Below, one piece after another: positions 1 to 9,867 of a stretch of DNA of 64,000 nt. Made by a program: the position numbers and the translations under genes. The first letter of the stretch is position 1. Every line of letters starts with the position of its first letter. Source of the DNA: Chrysophaeum taylorii (taxonomy: Eukaryota > Sar > Pelagophyceae > Pelagomonadales > Pelagomonadaceae); NCBI GenBank assembly GCA_029834535.1, contig JAQMWT010000081.1, positions 1-64,000 of the forward strand, read 5' to 3'. The notes beneath the pieces are model-generated. The model saw nothing but the letters and a program-made list of their open reading frames with translations, was not told where the DNA came from and made no database searches.

Positions 1-1
1 T

Positions 2-1012
2 TTGAGCTCAGTGCAGAAGGCGTCTCCTTCTGCCGATACGAAGAAGAGTTCTCGTCAAGAATCGCTCGGTAACGACGATTTCGACCGACGAACTGACGAG
101 GAGGAAAAGAAATGCCGAGAAGTTACAGAATGCGAGATTCGCCGAAGGTTTGAAAAGGTCCACTGGGTGCCGATCACGTATCGCAAGGTTGTGATGCTCT
201 TCAGCGGCGCCGGAGGAAGTACTTTAGGACTGCAACGAGCGAACGAGTTGTGCGGGACGTCGTTTCGAGTCGTCCTTGCTCTTGTCGTCAACAGCTGCCA
301 ACAAGGTTCATCAGAAGAATTTTCCGAAGATACCTGTGGTCAGCACGCTCTGTGGACGATATGACTCAACCCTCCGGTTGATCAAGGCTTATTTGCCTGA
401 AGCGGAATGGTCATCGTCGATGTATAGCGTCTCACCCTGCGTTCATTCCGCACTCTGCAACTTGACATCCAGAGATGTTGGCAGGGTGTTACGGCCACTA
501 ACTGGACGATGAAGTTGCGCAAGATGGCTGGCTTCCTGATGTGGCTGATTGAACAGGAGGCGTCCATTATTTCGTATATAGCGCTTACACCCTTACGTAC
601 GTCGTCAATTTTCATGATATCACACCTACTCTGATGAGCTCTCGCGTGCGATTGTTGGTTTCCAGTCACCCTGCACTTGCAAGAGGCTCGAAGACATGTG
701 TGAACATGCAACAAAAATTTGCTGCAGCTTTAGGTTATGCTCATGAACGCCACCTTCTCCAGCTGAATAATCTTGGCTCCCGAGAAGCAACAGATACGGC
801 TTACACCGTTACGCGGGTTCCTCTTCGTTTGGGACCGCATCGCTCGGACACTCAGCCTTTGACTCTCAAGATGACGGCCGAGTTGCTCACGATGCCGGTG
901 GATCATGATTGGGCTAGCTTGTCTAAGACAGATTCGTTCAAACATTTAGCGTCTGTCGTCCCTCCAGATACTCTTGCGATTTTAGCAGTCGATCTGCACA
1001 ACTCCGTGACCA
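2..1012 (+). pseudogene. Degenerate C5-cytosine DNA methyltransferase domain of the Gypsy-like element
   Basis: Pieces in three frames line up in the order of C5-MTase motifs. Motif I is FSGAGGSTLGL (200-232), the canonical SAM-binding loop. Motif IV is represented by SPCVH (432-446), the catalytic-Cys region. A motif V/VI-like stretch (WLIEQ, near 540-560) follows, but the ENV tripeptide is not visible. Motif VIII resembles SSRVRLLVSS (near 637-666). Motifs IX and X appear as PLTLKMTAELL followed by FKHLASVVPPDTLAILAVDL (about 855-1002), closely resembling the family's final 'GN-VPP' helix. At least two frameshifts are needed to connect them (between motifs I and IV, and again before VIII), so this copy is probably inactive. 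The 60 codons before motif I are charged and unrecognised. The domain sits immediately upstream of the element's reverse transcriptase. Confidence 0.75.
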
Positions 1013-1381
1013 GAGGTTTCCGCCAAAGTGGAGATCTTCTGCCGACCGCGTTGAGCCCGACAGATCGATCCTTTGAGCAGTATTTACGAATCTCCGACAC
1101 CACCTTTCGTCACGTAGAGATTCCGCTGTTAAATGCGCGTACTCGTGTCGTTAAGTGGGTGTCAAAGGATGATCTCAGGATCCCACTAAATGGGAACCGC
1201 CAGAAGTTCCTATGCTTCCGCTTCCAACAGATGCGCCGGGGACGGCTCATGCTTTTCTGCTGCCCCCCCGACAATCAAAAGTGTACTTTCCGCCGGATCC
1301 TGAACCTGAACAGGAGCCGAGAGTAAGGAGCGAGCCGAATGTGCGCGTCAAAGGTGAAAGATCAATAAGAGCCACCCTGAG

Positions 1382-3010
1382 GTGAGGTTCAAATACGAAG
1401 CTAAGTTCGATGTGCCATGGAAGGATGTGCCGCGCGATGCGGACGGTGTACCGTTACCGCAGACTCCCGAGCACGTCAAGGACAATGATGCGATGAAAGT
1501 CGTAATTCCGACGAAGGAAGAAGTCGAAGGTTGTTCGAGATCTAGGAATTCCCGACAACCCGCATCTGGATGATGATGCGAAGATGATGTTGAGCCATTG
1601 CGTGCAATACGCGTGGGCTTTCTTTGATCCGATTATGAGACCCGTGGACTCGCCACCGGTTTCTCTACGCTTTAAAGACGCAAACCCACGACCGATCAAG
1701 ATGACGCCTTATAGGTTGACGCCAGCAAAGCTCGAGTGTCTCAGAAAGCAGATCACTGAGTGGTGTCGCGATGGAGTCATCCGACCGGCGAACTCTCCGT
1801 GGGGATTTCCTGTACTGATGCTGCCTAAGAAGGAGCCGAGGCCGGGACGTCGAATGCTTTTCGTGCTGCCGTTGACTTGCGTCAGCTCAATGATCAGCTG
1901 GTCAATGACAGTTGGCCGAATATTCGTCAAGATGATGCTTTGGCTTTTGCCATGCGCCGTTGGCGGACGTGCATTGATATTCGATGGGGTTATCATAACT
2001 TACGTTTGGACGCCGCTGCTCAGGACGCTGTTACGATGGTTAGTCCACTTGGAGCCCATAGTTTCTTGCGCTTGCCTCTAGGAGTAAAAACAGCAGGAGC
2101 TCTCTTTGTAAGCAGATGGCTAGCGATTTGTCCACATGGATGTATAAGGACTTGGTCGCGTTTGTCGACGATATTATGATGGGATCGGATGAACTCCATC
2201 GACATTTACAAGTTTTGATTGAAGTGTTGTGCCATTTAGCACAGCGAGGATATAGTGGACGAACTTCGAAGTTCCACCTCCTCAAGGATGAAATCGAGTT
2301 TTTGGGACATATTTCGACTCCGGAAGGCTTGAAGCCGAATCCCAAGACGTTAGAAGCGCTGCAGCAGATGCCGATTCCCGGTACGTTGTATGAGCAACTA
2401 TTGCCGCCGATATGTGAAGAATTATTCGAAGATTGTGGAGCCGCTTAGGCGATTGTGTCTTGAAGGCGCTAAGTTTGAATGGACGCCTGAGTGCCAAAGG
2501 CATGGGACACGATCATCGAAGCTTTGGTGGATTCTCGTGGAGTTTATCATCCTGACTACGATCTTCCTTTTCAGATCCGCTCGGATGCTTCCAAGGATGG
2601 TCTGGGTGCGTATCTTTTTCAGCTCGTGGAAATCAAGGACGAAACCGGCAAGGTGACACGAGAGGAACGAGTAATTGAGTATTGGAGCCGAGCTGTGCCG
2701 AAAGAGATGCGGAACTATGAGCCTCGCCGGCTAGAGCTCTGGCAGTTATTCTTCTCTTGAGCATTTCCGCTCTTATATTGAAGGTCACAAGACGATCCTT
2801 GAAACAGATCATCGCAACTTGACGTTTTTACGAAAGGCGAAGCACTCGTCTGGGCAGTTGGCTCGATGGGCGATGCGGCTCGCCAATTTTGATCCTGAAT
2901 TGGGTTACAAGCCAGGGAAGTCGCCGGGAATGAGCATCCCTGACTGTCTCTCTCGCAATCCTATAGATCATGTCATCGAGACGGACGAGTTTGGTGAACC
3001 CTTGAACCAC
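1382..3010 (+). pseudogene. Frameshifted Ty3/Gypsy reverse transcriptase and RNase H
   Basis: The RT begins around 1640-1850 with the typical N-terminal block (PYRLTPAKLECLRKQITEW, then GVIRPANSPWGFPVLML). It continues in another frame at 1877-2110 (a CIDIRWGYHNLRL block, equivalent to the palm aspartate region) and in a third frame from 2116, where FVDD (2161-2172) is the catalytic box. The thumb follows (EFLGH, about 2297). RNase H is seen at 2560-2760 (FQIRSDASKDGLGAYLF) and, after a further shift, at 2761-2960 (ETDHRNLTFL). At least four frame changes are needed. This shows loss of function unless a spliced or recoded product exists. The order and motifs leave little doubt about identity. 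Confidence 0.85.
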
Positions 3011-3021
3011 GCGTATCTAGT

Positions 3022-4977
3022 GTGCCAAGAACTCCTCGTTCTGTTGATGATGAAGGAGTACCTTTACCTGGGTGCCATGTTACCCTGTCGTTTGTTACGA
3101 CTGAGTTGCCTGTGGAGAAGAAAGACCTCGATGATCCGATGCAATTGGTCACGTCTCATGCTACGAAACAACGTCAGAAGCAACGACTGCAGACCCAGCC
3201 TAGTATTTTCCGTGATGCCGATGATTACCAAGAGTACATCGACAAGATTCCGGATAATTTGACTTTGGAAGAGATAGCCAAAGAGCAGATCACTGATGCT
3301 ACTTGCGAGGACATTCGTTATCGCATGGCTCAGGGCCATTCTCTTCGTCGGTACGGAGCCAATTATCGCTATCAAGTGGTGAAAGGAGTTCTCTACCGTG
3401 CCGCACCCGACTTGCACCCGATGATAGTCGCACCCCGAACTTTACGGACGCGCATCATCCGATTGTACCATGACACACCTCTCAATGGTGGTCATATGGG
3501 TCGTCAAAGTACAGTGCAGTCGATACTTGAACGTTTTTGGTGGCCTCATATGTCTAATGAGGTGGGTGCTTACATTGCTGGTTGCATAGTGTGCAAGAAA
3601 GCTCGTACGCCTGAACCAAAGAGAGCAGGTCTGCTTCAGCAACCGGTGTATGATGGTGATTGTGTCGTCCTTTGTATGGATTTGTTTGGACCTTTGCCCA
3701 GTGCTGGTCCCGAGACATATCTCATCGTTTTTTATCCATTTTCTCATTTCTTGATTCTTGACGTACTACACCATAAGACTGCTGAGTCAATCCTCGAGTC
3801 TTTTGTCGCGAATATATTACTCAAAGGTTATCTACCTCAGAGGATTCGTACCGACAATGGGAAAGAGTTCGTCAACAAGTTGATGGAAGAGTTTTGTCAT
3901 CTTTTCAATGTTCGGTATAGTACCACGATTCCGTATCATGCTCAGGCTAATCCTGCGGAAAGGGTCAACCGCTTTATCAAGGCTTTCCTCCGTGCGTGCC
4001 TTCAAAACCGCAAGATCACGGAATGGCCCGAATTCGCGGAGTACATTGCTTTCTGTTACAATCGTAAATTTATTCCGGGGACTCAGATCTCACCTTTCAT
4101 GCTTCGTCTTAACCGGCAGCCTTTATTGCCAACCGATTACACGATCATGGATCTTGATGTCCGCCGCCTGCCGAAAACTCGCTCCGATGTTGTGGCAGAG
4201 ACTCGCGAGAGGCTGAAGTTCTATACCGCTACGGTGAACGAAGCTCGTGAGAAGGCTCTTCGTAAACAACGTCTCGCCTATAATGCGGACCATGTTGATG
4301 TGGAGTATGAAGAAGGTTCACATGTTCTGCTCTACATCCCTTTTCTTCAGAACAAGCTTCGACCGGAATGGCGCGGTCCATTCGTTATTTTGGAACGCTT
4401 GTCCCCGGTCACTTACAGGATTGAGTCTCTTGATTCTCCTCCCGAACGCCGCTGTGTTCATGTTAGCCAGATCACCCCTGTGATGGTTTCTCCAGTGGTC
4501 GATCGAGCTGTGCCCAAGCCCAAGGAGACCTTTCGGGATGATTACAAGCATGGTAAGTTCGTTATCTTTCGGATTCCGGATAATAAACGGTCCGATTGGC
4601 GAAAGAAGATTTACGTCGCTGAAGTTTATGAAACCTATGATTTCGTGAATGATCGAGTCGCTCTGCATTTCTATGCTGATCTCGGTCCCCATGACAAGGT
4701 TTCTTATTACAAGCCTACTTCACATCTCTCTACTCGCAAGCTTAAGCCGGAATACAAGGACGTGGACGGTCGCAGTTTTACCGACAAGACCAAGGTCAAC
4801 AACAGTACCACTCCTTGTGTCACCGACTTCGCTCCGCATGAGATCGATGTGTTGATTCCTAAGTTCACTTTACGTGGTGGACGCGTTCCTGAACCTGTCG
4901 TTGAACGTGCCTACAAGAAGATTCGTTCTCGAGATGCTCATTCAGCCAAGGCTCGTGCTTCTCGCCGGACTCGCTGA
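3022..4977 (+). CDS. Integrase region of the Gypsy-like polyprotein
   Basis: This open frame of 651 codons would normally be the C-terminal part of Pol; the GTG at 3022 is only where the frame can first be read, not a convincing start. An HHCC zinc finger is visible (H150, H158, C188, C191), followed by the catalytic triad D220, D278, E313. The last two are 35 residues apart, as expected for a DD35E retroviral-type integrase. A GPY/F-like block follows (WRGPFVILERLSPVTYRI, near residues 455-472). The C-terminal ~150 residues contain an unassigned, possibly chromatin-reading, segment rich in aromatic and basic residues. Integrase inserts the cDNA copy into the genome. Unlike the upstream RT this part has no frameshift, which suggests relatively recent decay. 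Confidence 0.85.
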   Translation: MPRTPRSVDDEGVPLPGCHVTLSFVTTELPVEKKDLDDPMQLVTSHATKQRQKQRLQTQPSIFRDADDYQEYIDKIPDNLTLEEIAKEQITDATCEDIRYRMAQGHSLRRYGANYRYQVVKGVLYRAAPDLHPMIVAPRTLRTRIIRLYHDTPLNGGHMGRQSTVQSILERFWWPHMSNEVGAYIAGCIVCKKARTPEPKRAGLLQQPVYDGDCVVLCMDLFGPLPSAGPETYLIVFYPFSHFLILDVLHHKTAESILESFVANILLKGYLPQRIRTDNGKEFVNKLMEEFCHLFNVRYSTTIPYHAQANPAERVNRFIKAFLRACLQNRKITEWPEFAEYIAFCYNRKFIPGTQISPFMLRLNRQPLLPTDYTIMDLDVRRLPKTRSDVVAETRERLKFYTATVNEAREKALRKQRLAYNADHVDVEYEEGSHVLLYIPFLQNKLRPEWRGPFVILERLSPVTYRIESLDSPPERRCVHVSQITPVMVSPVVDRAVPKPKETFRDDYKHGKFVIFRIPDNKRSDWRKKIYVAEVYETYDFVNDRVALHFYADLGPHDKVSYYKPTSHLSTRKLKPEYKDVDGRSFTDKTKVNNSTTPCVTDFAPHEIDVLIPKFTLRGGRVPEPVVERAYKKIRSRDAHSAKARASRRTR

Positions 4978-5330
4978 GGGCAGCTCGTGTTCTCACCAGA
5001 GGAGTCCTGTGGCGGCAACTCCTGACCGCTAAGGCTTACCCCCCCCTCTCTCGAGGCTTGATACCCGTTCAACGGGACACCTTTCCCGATCTTCTTAGTG
5101 ACATCATACCTCTCTATTGTGAGAAGCATTCTTGCTGTATTCTTGTAGTTTCCTTGCTATCATATACCATCTCTCCATCTTGTTGAGAGGCTTGGTGAGC
5201 GTGAGCAAGGTGTGTGGCGAGCATACCCGACCCCGAGTCCGTGTTTTCCTCGTTAAGTGAGGTCTAGGATGAGTCGGTGAGCACCCCCTTTGTCACAAGG
5301 GGGTCGGGAAGGTTTTTCTGTGTCACCATA
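4978..5330 (+). other. 3' flank of the Gypsy-like element; no gene seen
   Basis: This noncoding stretch follows the integrase stop codon and may contain the 3' LTR. No partner LTR is present in the window for comparison, so that cannot be shown. The only structure seen is the short inverted repeat at 5284-5303. Confidence 0.4.
5284..5303. repeat. Inverted repeat (7-bp stem, 6-nt loop)
   Basis: CCCCCTT and AAGGGGG flank TGTCAC and are followed within 10 bases by a run of T. In RNA this would form a strong hairpin. Its position after the integrase ORF would suit a 3'-end or LTR structure, but no function is shown. Confidence 0.5.
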
Positions 5331-5425
5331 AGGCACATCCCTCCTACCCCACAAAACCACCCACATCCTTCATGCCCCACACACACACATTGCTCTTAGC
5401 AGTCGACCTTTAAAGACACACAAGT
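5331..5425 (+). repeat. Dispersed repeat 1, copy A
   Basis: The block begins with AGGCACATCCCTC, continues with CCACAAAACCACCCACATCC and TTCATG, and ends with TTAGCAGTCGACCTTTAAAG. It matches copies at 15366-15500 and 21856-21990 (same strand) and 47171-47245 (opposite strand). This copy lacks the 5' extension (GACTAGGTCCCGC...) shared by the second and third copies. Confidence 0.85.
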
Positions 5426-5430
5426 GCAGG

Positions 5431-5852
5431 CCAGTAAGTTCACCTAGTCCCAATCTCTAAACCCAGTAAGTTCACCTGGTCCCAGTAAGTTCACCTGGTC
5501 AGTAAGTTCACCTAGTCCAAATTTCTAACCCCCGTAAGTTCGGCGTAAGCCCACTCGTGCTCACACCCACTCCTTTGAGCTCGTCGCTCTCACCCCCGCC
5601 AATCCAAGCTGCTTTGATCCGCACGCGCCGCCAACCCTTGAGTTTACTCTGAAAACCCCAGTAAGCTCACCTGGTCCCAGTAAGTTCACCTGGCCCCAGT
5701 AAGTTCACCTGGTCTCAGTAAGTTCACCTGGCCCCAGTAAGTTCACCTGGTCCCAGTAAGTTCACCTGGTCACTCAGTTCACCTGGTCACTCAATTCACC
5801 TAGTCCCAATCTCAAACCCTAGTAAGCTCACCTGGTCCCAGTAAGTTCACCT
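5431..5852 (+). repeat. Minisatellite, ~19-bp unit AGTAAGTTCACCTGGTCCC
   Basis: About fourteen direct copies of a 19-bp unit occur in two clusters (5431-5540 and 5660-5852), with variants such as AGTAAGCTCACC and CACTCAGTTCACC. About 120 bp of unrelated sequence separates the clusters. The array lies between the Gypsy-like 3' flank and the Helitron fragment. Each unit contains GTAAGT, which resembles a 5' splice-site core, but no exon context supports use as splice sites. Confidence 0.85.
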
Positions 5853-6386
5853 ACAGTGCGCGTGTAGACGCCGGGAGGGGGCTTATCGGTATTGCGCAGC
5901 ACGTGTGGGGTAGGGTGGACGACTCAGAAGAGCATATCCTCGGGGTTGCCGATCGACAGAGAGCCACGTAGAGCTGGACGTGACAGAAGACGGGCTTGGG
6001 CAAGAGGACGCCGACCTCGCGGGGCGTCTGGCCCTGGCTCTTGTTGATCATTTGGCGTCGGCGATACAGGTTGGAGGAGCCTCGGTGACACGACACGATC
6101 GATCATGTATCTGGTACCGTTGCAGTGGCCGTGCGACGGGTCGAGGTTACGAAGACTTTAAGCTCGCGATCAAAGTCAGCATGCGGTTGGTTGTCAGGGA
6201 GTCGAAAACTCGACTGCAAAGAGCGAGGCATCGTCTTCCGACCCAACCTAGTCTGCCGAAAAGAACTCCGACGCCTCGTCTCCGGGGAAAAAAGGCCGCG
6301 GTCATGCGCGCGTTGTCAGCATCGACAACATCGTTTCGACGGGGCGTGAGAATGGCGCGCTGAAAGAGCCGCCGCGGGTCGTGCAA
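5851..6386 (-). pseudogene. Fragment of Helitron-type PIF1-like helicase
   Basis: On the minus strand three blocks in different frames match the C-terminal third of PIF1-family helicases of Helitrons. They are QRAILTPRRNDVVDADNAR (near 6350-6300), LRNLDPSHGHCNGTRYMID (near 6155-6095), and MINKSQGQTPREVGVLLPKP followed by VFCHVQLYVALCR (near 6050-5960). The last is the helicase motif VI region, normally INKSQGQ...HGQLYVALSR. At least two frameshifts separate the blocks, and no Walker A region or Rep domain is present, so this is a broken remnant. Helitrons are rolling-circle transposons whose Rep-helicase protein drives transposition. The fragment directly abuts the truncated RNase H end of the Copia-like element. 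Confidence 0.85.
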
Positions 6387-9300
6387 ATAGTCTGTGAGGT
6401 CTAGTGTAATCCACCATGGTTGCCATATCAGTACGACTGCCGATAAGAAGTCTAAGGTGGTCCATTAGAGCGGAAGAGCCAGAGTAGTACCATAGTCGAA
6501 GATTGCGATTTTCGGGCTTGCGCAAATAGCGGAGAGTTCCTGTTAGTACTTGAACATGCAGAAATGCTGGATTATGCATTCCTCGGGAACAACGACTAAG
6601 GCTTTGTGATAAATCAGGGCGACAGGCCAACTGTACAAAAGTGAGCTTGCCAAGTAAGGTGGAGAAGGTGTGTAGAATGAACTTGTCCATATCAGAAGAT
6701 GGCTCTCCAGTTTTATAGGTGGTTGATGGTGACATCGGTGTAGAGGTAGGACGTAACTGCATTAGAATGGGGTACTCTTCAAACAATGCATCAAGTTTAG
6801 CTTGACAGTCAAGTGAGATGGAACCATCAGTAGTACGCGTTATGCGCATGCCTAAGAGAGTATGAACTTCTTCAAAGGTGTCGACTGAGTATTCCTTTTT
6901 CATGGCTTGCTGGAATTCACGACGTAGAGTTTCCGAGGTGCAAGTGATAACAACATCATCCACTGAGAGCGTGCAAAGTAAAAACGTAGCGTCAGCTTGG
7001 ACTTTAGCGTAGATGCATGTATCTGTTCGAAAGCGTGTATAGCCTAATGAGTCAAAGAAACCATTTATGGTTTGATTCCAAAGGGCAGGACTCTGTCGTA
7101 ATCCATAAAGAGATTTAAGTAGTTTTGGGAGACGACGTCCTTGATATTTTGTATCTTCAGGATCGAGTAGGTAAATACCTTGTGGCAATTTAACATAGAC
7201 ATGAGAATCTATGGGAGCTTGAACAAAAGCGTTAGGTACATCGACGTGGTAGACTGGAAGTCGTAGATGAGCTGCTAGCGCCAGAACACAACGGATGCCA
7301 GTAAGCTGCGCCATAGGACTAAATGTGTTGAAAAAGTCAGTGCCCAGAGAAGCTAAGAATCCTCGTAGGACCAGGCGCGCTTTATGTTTGATGTATTCAC
7401 CGGCAGCATTGGTTTTTATACGTAATACGAGGCGGGTATCAATAGGCTTTGAGTTGACCATTGGCAACGCGAGTTTAAAGCAGCCAAACTTAACAATATC
7501 AAAAATCTCTTTGGAGATAGCGGAGATATAAGCTTTACGATCAGCGTCTGAGAGACCTTTGAGGCAGTTCAACTCATATTCATCAATCTTGATATCTTTG
7601 GCTTGAATTTTATATTCGTCCGGACCAACAGTGCTGGGGTCTTGAGCCGTAGTAAGATGGGTGATTGCGTAAGAGGCGACCTTATCGTTAGTGTGAGCGT
7701 GATCGGGGTCTTCGACAAGTTGAACAACTAGTAGAGGATCATCTCCAAAGTGGGCCTCAATGTAATGAGATTGCACGGTGATGTAGTCTTCGATGGCGGA
7801 GAGGTGAGGCTCGGAGGCACCATAAGAAGCATCATTATGATCCAAAATGGAATGGGGTGTGAGCAAAGCATAAGCATATTGAGCGGGAGGAACTTGAAAA
7901 GCTTGAGAGTGTTCAGAAATAAGATGAACGAGAGCACGAGGAAGGTGAAAGTCTGCAAGGCTGAAGTCGTCGAAGAGATGAACAGGAGTGGCATCCGTCG
8001 ATGGATGGCTAAGGCTCCTATGACACATAGCGGAAGAAGATTGGGAAAGCGCTTGGTGAACATGATGATGAAGGGATGGTGTAAATTCCCCCTCTGGAGG
8101 TATAGCCGTCCAGTGGATGCCATGAGCAACATGAAGGGAGTGGAGGGTGGGGTCGCAGAAAGTGATATACTGCTTGGAGAGGTCATACTTGAAGTCAGCA
8201 AGCGTACCACCAGCTTGTTTATAAGCGGCAACAGTTGGCGAAGCAATACGAGTAAGAACATCCTTGAGATTAGTCTTGCGACGAGGTTGAGGGTGATGAG
8301 GACCACGGGTGAGACGAAGGACATCCTGGGAATAGAGAGACCGATAAGACGGTAAAAGGGGTAAAGTGTTGGAGGACACTTCAGATGTGGGAGGTGTGGT
8401 GACAGAAGCAGCGGGTGCAGAAGCAGCTGGAGCACATGCGGGAACGGGAGAAGGAGCATGGGCAAGAGAAGAAGGAGTCCCCCTCTCGTGTTCAATGTCG
8501 GTGGACATAGCATTCCCCCTCTGCGCCGCATCATTGGGGGTGCTGTGAACAGAGAAGGGGATGTCGGGTGAAGGTGCGGGTGGGGGATGTTGTTCATAAT
8601 CAGGAGGGGATTTAGAAATAAGATGAGGAAAGGTAAGTTTAGAAGAAACACGGACTTGGCCGTTCTCAGGATTAAGGACAACATCAGCTAAATGATTGAC
8701 ATGGGGTGTTATTAACGGGTTTATAACATTAGCACCACATAAGTAGATGTAAGGACGACATCGAGGTTCATATTTATGAAATTCGTTGGGTTCCAAATGC
8801 AAGTAACAAACAGAGCCAAAAGGTTTGAGGTAGTCTTGTTGGGGAACATTACATTGATCCAACAAAACTTGTTGGGGGCTTAGGACTTTATTATAAATAC
8901 GTTCGAGGGAAACGTTAGGAAGGAGATTATACGATTGGACAGCATGTATAACAGCCCACGGGTAGTGTGGTGCCGGATCTGTTAGGGGGTGACCTTTATA
9001 GGATACATTAAGCATATGCCGGAGTCGTGTAGACGCGGCAGTTGCTATATGACCAACAGCGGCTTCTACTTCATGATTAAAAACATGTAAGTAAGGGGGG
9101 AAAGCAGACATATTAATACCGTGTTCAACACGAAAGGGAGTAGTAACATGTTGAGATAAGTAGGGTTTAAAAGAATCACAATAAATTTGTTTTAGTTGTA
9201 CATGAACATAAGTAGAGCAAAAGTTGCGAACAAACTCGAGGGCATTACAAAATTCGCTAGAATTGGTGCTACGACAAAAGTACACTAACAAAAATTTAGA

Positions 9301-9756
9301 AATGAGACACTTAAAGACAATGATATGGCGAAAGGATCCCCATTCCGAGAGGACAGATACGTAACCACCATCACATGCCCAGGCTTCACCAGGTTGAAAA
9401 ACTTTTTCGAATGATGGTTGCTTGGTAAGATGATGTGGATGAGGAAAGCGTTTTTTATGTAAAGTACAATCCACACAGAACTTACGGTAGGGTACATCTG
9501 AAGGATGATGTCCCGGACTGGCAATAACCTGAACAGCTTTTATAGCTTTGGAAAAACTGGAATGATGTATATTGTGAAAATTGGTAGCACGTCGCTGAGC
9601 ATCTCGAAACGCGAGGGTGCCTCTGGCATGAACTTTTCTGTCAAAGGGTGCATGTTTCTCATGTAACTGTCTTGGAGTTATGAGAGGAATATGGTTGGTT
9701 TTTGTAGGAGATGATATATCTGCGGATGGAGTGTTAGAGAGGAAGATGTGAGCCAC
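6316..9756 (-). pseudogene. Copia-like Pol: integrase, reverse transcriptase, truncated RNase H
   Basis: This 1146-codon open frame is clearly Copia Pol. The integrase lies at about residues 40-260, with a His/Cys zinc-binding region (HNIHH... CVDC) and candidate catalytic acids in WACDGG, YCDSF and NHEVEA. The RT lies at about residues 735-1000. It has the N-terminal block (RLVLRIKTN, HKARLVLRGF), the first catalytic aspartate in VYHVDVPNAFVQAP, and SVDD in place of the usual YVDD. RNase H starts after the LTGTLRYLRKPENR block but loses homology near residue 1125, where the frame enters the Helitron fragment. The first codon at 9756 is GTG. The frame is open up to a TGA at 9805, so the true Pol is translated from upstream or no longer expressed. 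Confidence 0.85.
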
Positions 9757-9867
9757 GGAATCGAGATGAAATAGTGGAAGTTCGTGGTTAGAAGCGAGAT
9801 TATCTCAACATGGAAAGATTTTATTAGAGATGTGTAACATTCATTGTAATGGAACTCTTGTGTAATA

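Larger units (their letters stand above)
1..5330 (+). mobile_element. Ty3/Gypsy-like LTR retrotransposon with methyltransferase domain (5' end outside window)
   Basis: The visible order on the plus strand is cytosine methyltransferase-like domain, reverse transcriptase, RNase H, HHCC/DDE integrase. Placing RT and RNase H before the integrase is the Ty3/Gypsy arrangement. Gag and any protease lie upstream of base 1 or are lost; no retropepsin motif is visible between base 1 and the RT. The first ~3 kb is broken by several frameshifts, while the integrase reading frame is intact over 651 codons. No LTR pair can be defined because the 5' end is missing, so the 3' limit is a guess set at the dispersed repeat near 5331. 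The block is visibly AT-richer than the host genes. Confidence 0.8.

Noticed and set aside
5431-5852. Regular short repeats that could suggest a CRISPR array
   Set aside because: Units are directly adjacent with no unique spacers, and the DNA is clearly eukaryotic.
7728-8684. 318-codon Leu-rich minus-strand ORF inside the Copia Pol
   Set aside because: A different-frame shadow of Pol with no recognisable features.
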